From an uncultured Clostridia bacterium (GTDB lineage Bacteria; Bacillota; Clostridia; Oscillospirales; Acutalibacteraceae), in contig CAUCSW010000036.1 in NCBI GenBank assembly GCA_958445555.1, positions 1 through 6,752 of the forward strand: DNA of 6,752 bases. Direction: 5' to 3'. The notes under the pieces are model-generated. The model ran no database searches, had not been told where the DNA came from, and saw nothing but the letters and a program-made list of their open reading frames with translations. Position numbers and translations under genes: made by a program. Positions 6,138 to 6,752 of the stretch are shown piece after piece. How positions within the stretch are numbered: the stretch's first letter is position 1; each line of letters opens with the position of its first letter.

Positions 6138-6752
6138 TCATTCACTTCCGGTCCCATTCGGCATACCGATCAATCGTTTGAATTCGGCATCCTTATTGTA
6201 ATTACCGTCCGAAAAGTGCGGTATATTCTTGATCGCATTCAGCACTGCAAGGCTGAATCCCGACAGGATTGAATCGATCTGCTCCCCCGTGTACGGGCAT
6301 TCTCCGGTTACGATAAGAGTTGCAAGACTATGCACCACCAACCACATATCCCTGAAATATCTGTCGGCATCATCGACCGAAATACCGTAAATGCGCATAA
6401 TGGGTTCCCGCACGGCATTCATCGAATGCTCCATCACGGTAACCGCGCCGCCGGTGTCGGAATTGTCCCGCGTCAAAAACAAAAGTCGGTAAAGCTGCGG
6501 TTCGTTCTTTGCAAACTTTATATACTGTTTGCCGAAGCCGAGAAACGGAATCTTTTCGCAAAGTCCCTCGGCGGTATAATCGTCAAACAACCTTTCCGCC
6601 GCAATGTTGACCTCGTTTCTCAGCGCCTCCATTGTATTAAAATAGGTGAATACGGGTTGTGTGGAGACATTGAGTTCCTCGGCAACCGACTTGGCGGTAA
6701 GACCCTCGGCCCCCTTTTTGCGGACCACCCTTACCGCTGCATTTATCATTTC
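6138..6752 (-). CDS. TetR/AcrR-family transcriptional regulator, N terminus cut by window edge
   Basis: DNA-binding regulator, probably a ligand-responsive repressor. 203 residues are visible from an internal Met at 6749. A Glu codon lies directly upstream in frame, and the first TetR helix would normally begin about 10 residues earlier, so the true start is probably beyond base 6752. The visible N-terminal part is the TetR helix-turn-helix: AAVRVVRKKGAEGLTAKSVAEELNVS, then the recognition helix ending in VFTYFNTMEAL (about residues 4-43). Residues 50-190 form the all-helical ligand/dimer domain, of the type seen in TetR proteins with a WHG-like C-terminal domain. No second domain is fused. 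It sits directly upstream of, and codirectional with, the ABC exporter genes, so the likely target is its own operon. The ligand is unknown. Confidence 0.9.
   Translation of the reverse strand, partial: EMINAAVRVVRKKGAEGLTAKSVAEELNVSTQPVFTYFNTMEALRNEVNIAAERLFDDYTAEGLCEKIPFLGFGKQYIKFAKNEPQLYRLLFLTRDNSDTGGAVTVMEHSMNAVREPIMRIYGISVDDADRYFRDMWLVVHSLATLIVTGECPYTGEQIDSILSGFSLAVLNAIKNIPHFSDGNYNKDAEFKRLIGMPNGTGSE

Overview
The window carries seven protein-coding genes, all read right to left on the minus strand. Two are cut by the window edges. AGGAGG-type ribosome binding sites, balanced base composition and the protein families suggest an uncultured gut-type Clostridia (Ruminococcaceae/Oscillospirales-like Bacillota). 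This assignment is inference; no marker gene is present.

In transcription order, from the right edge: (1) a TetR-family regulator lacking its first residues (6138-6752). (2) A two-gene ABC exporter, with ATPase at 5121-6035 and permease at 4207-5124. These overlap by ATGA, so they are translationally coupled. The 102-bp gap between regulator and ATPase holds a roughly 20-bp direct repeat. (3) A 216-bp intergenic block (3965-4180) that folds on paper into a closed multibranch structure with terminal inverted repeats. (4) A short-chain dehydrogenase/reductase (3152-3937). (5) A 514-bp non-coding stretch (2638-3151). It holds a perfect 21-bp hairpin, an array of 11-bp direct repeats, a near-consensus sigma-A promoter and a roughly 164-nt leader. 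(6) A polysaccharide operon driven by that promoter: UDP-glucose 6-dehydrogenase (1492-2637), a GT-A/GT2-type glycosyltransferase (220-1398) and the first 54 codons of a GT4-type glycosyltransferase (1-163).

The left half probably makes UDP-glucuronate and transfers sugars onto a surface polysaccharide. The right half looks like a TetR-controlled small-molecule or drug exporter with an unrelated reductase downstream.

Three observations stand out. The dehydrogenase appears to lack about 13 residues of its NAD-binding Rossmann fold (second strand and conserved Asp), while the rest is intact. Six 11-bp direct repeats lie just upstream of the ugd promoter, like a response-regulator operator array. 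The 3965-4180 block forms two nested four-way junctions and is either an undescribed structured RNA or a non-autonomous palindromic mobile element.
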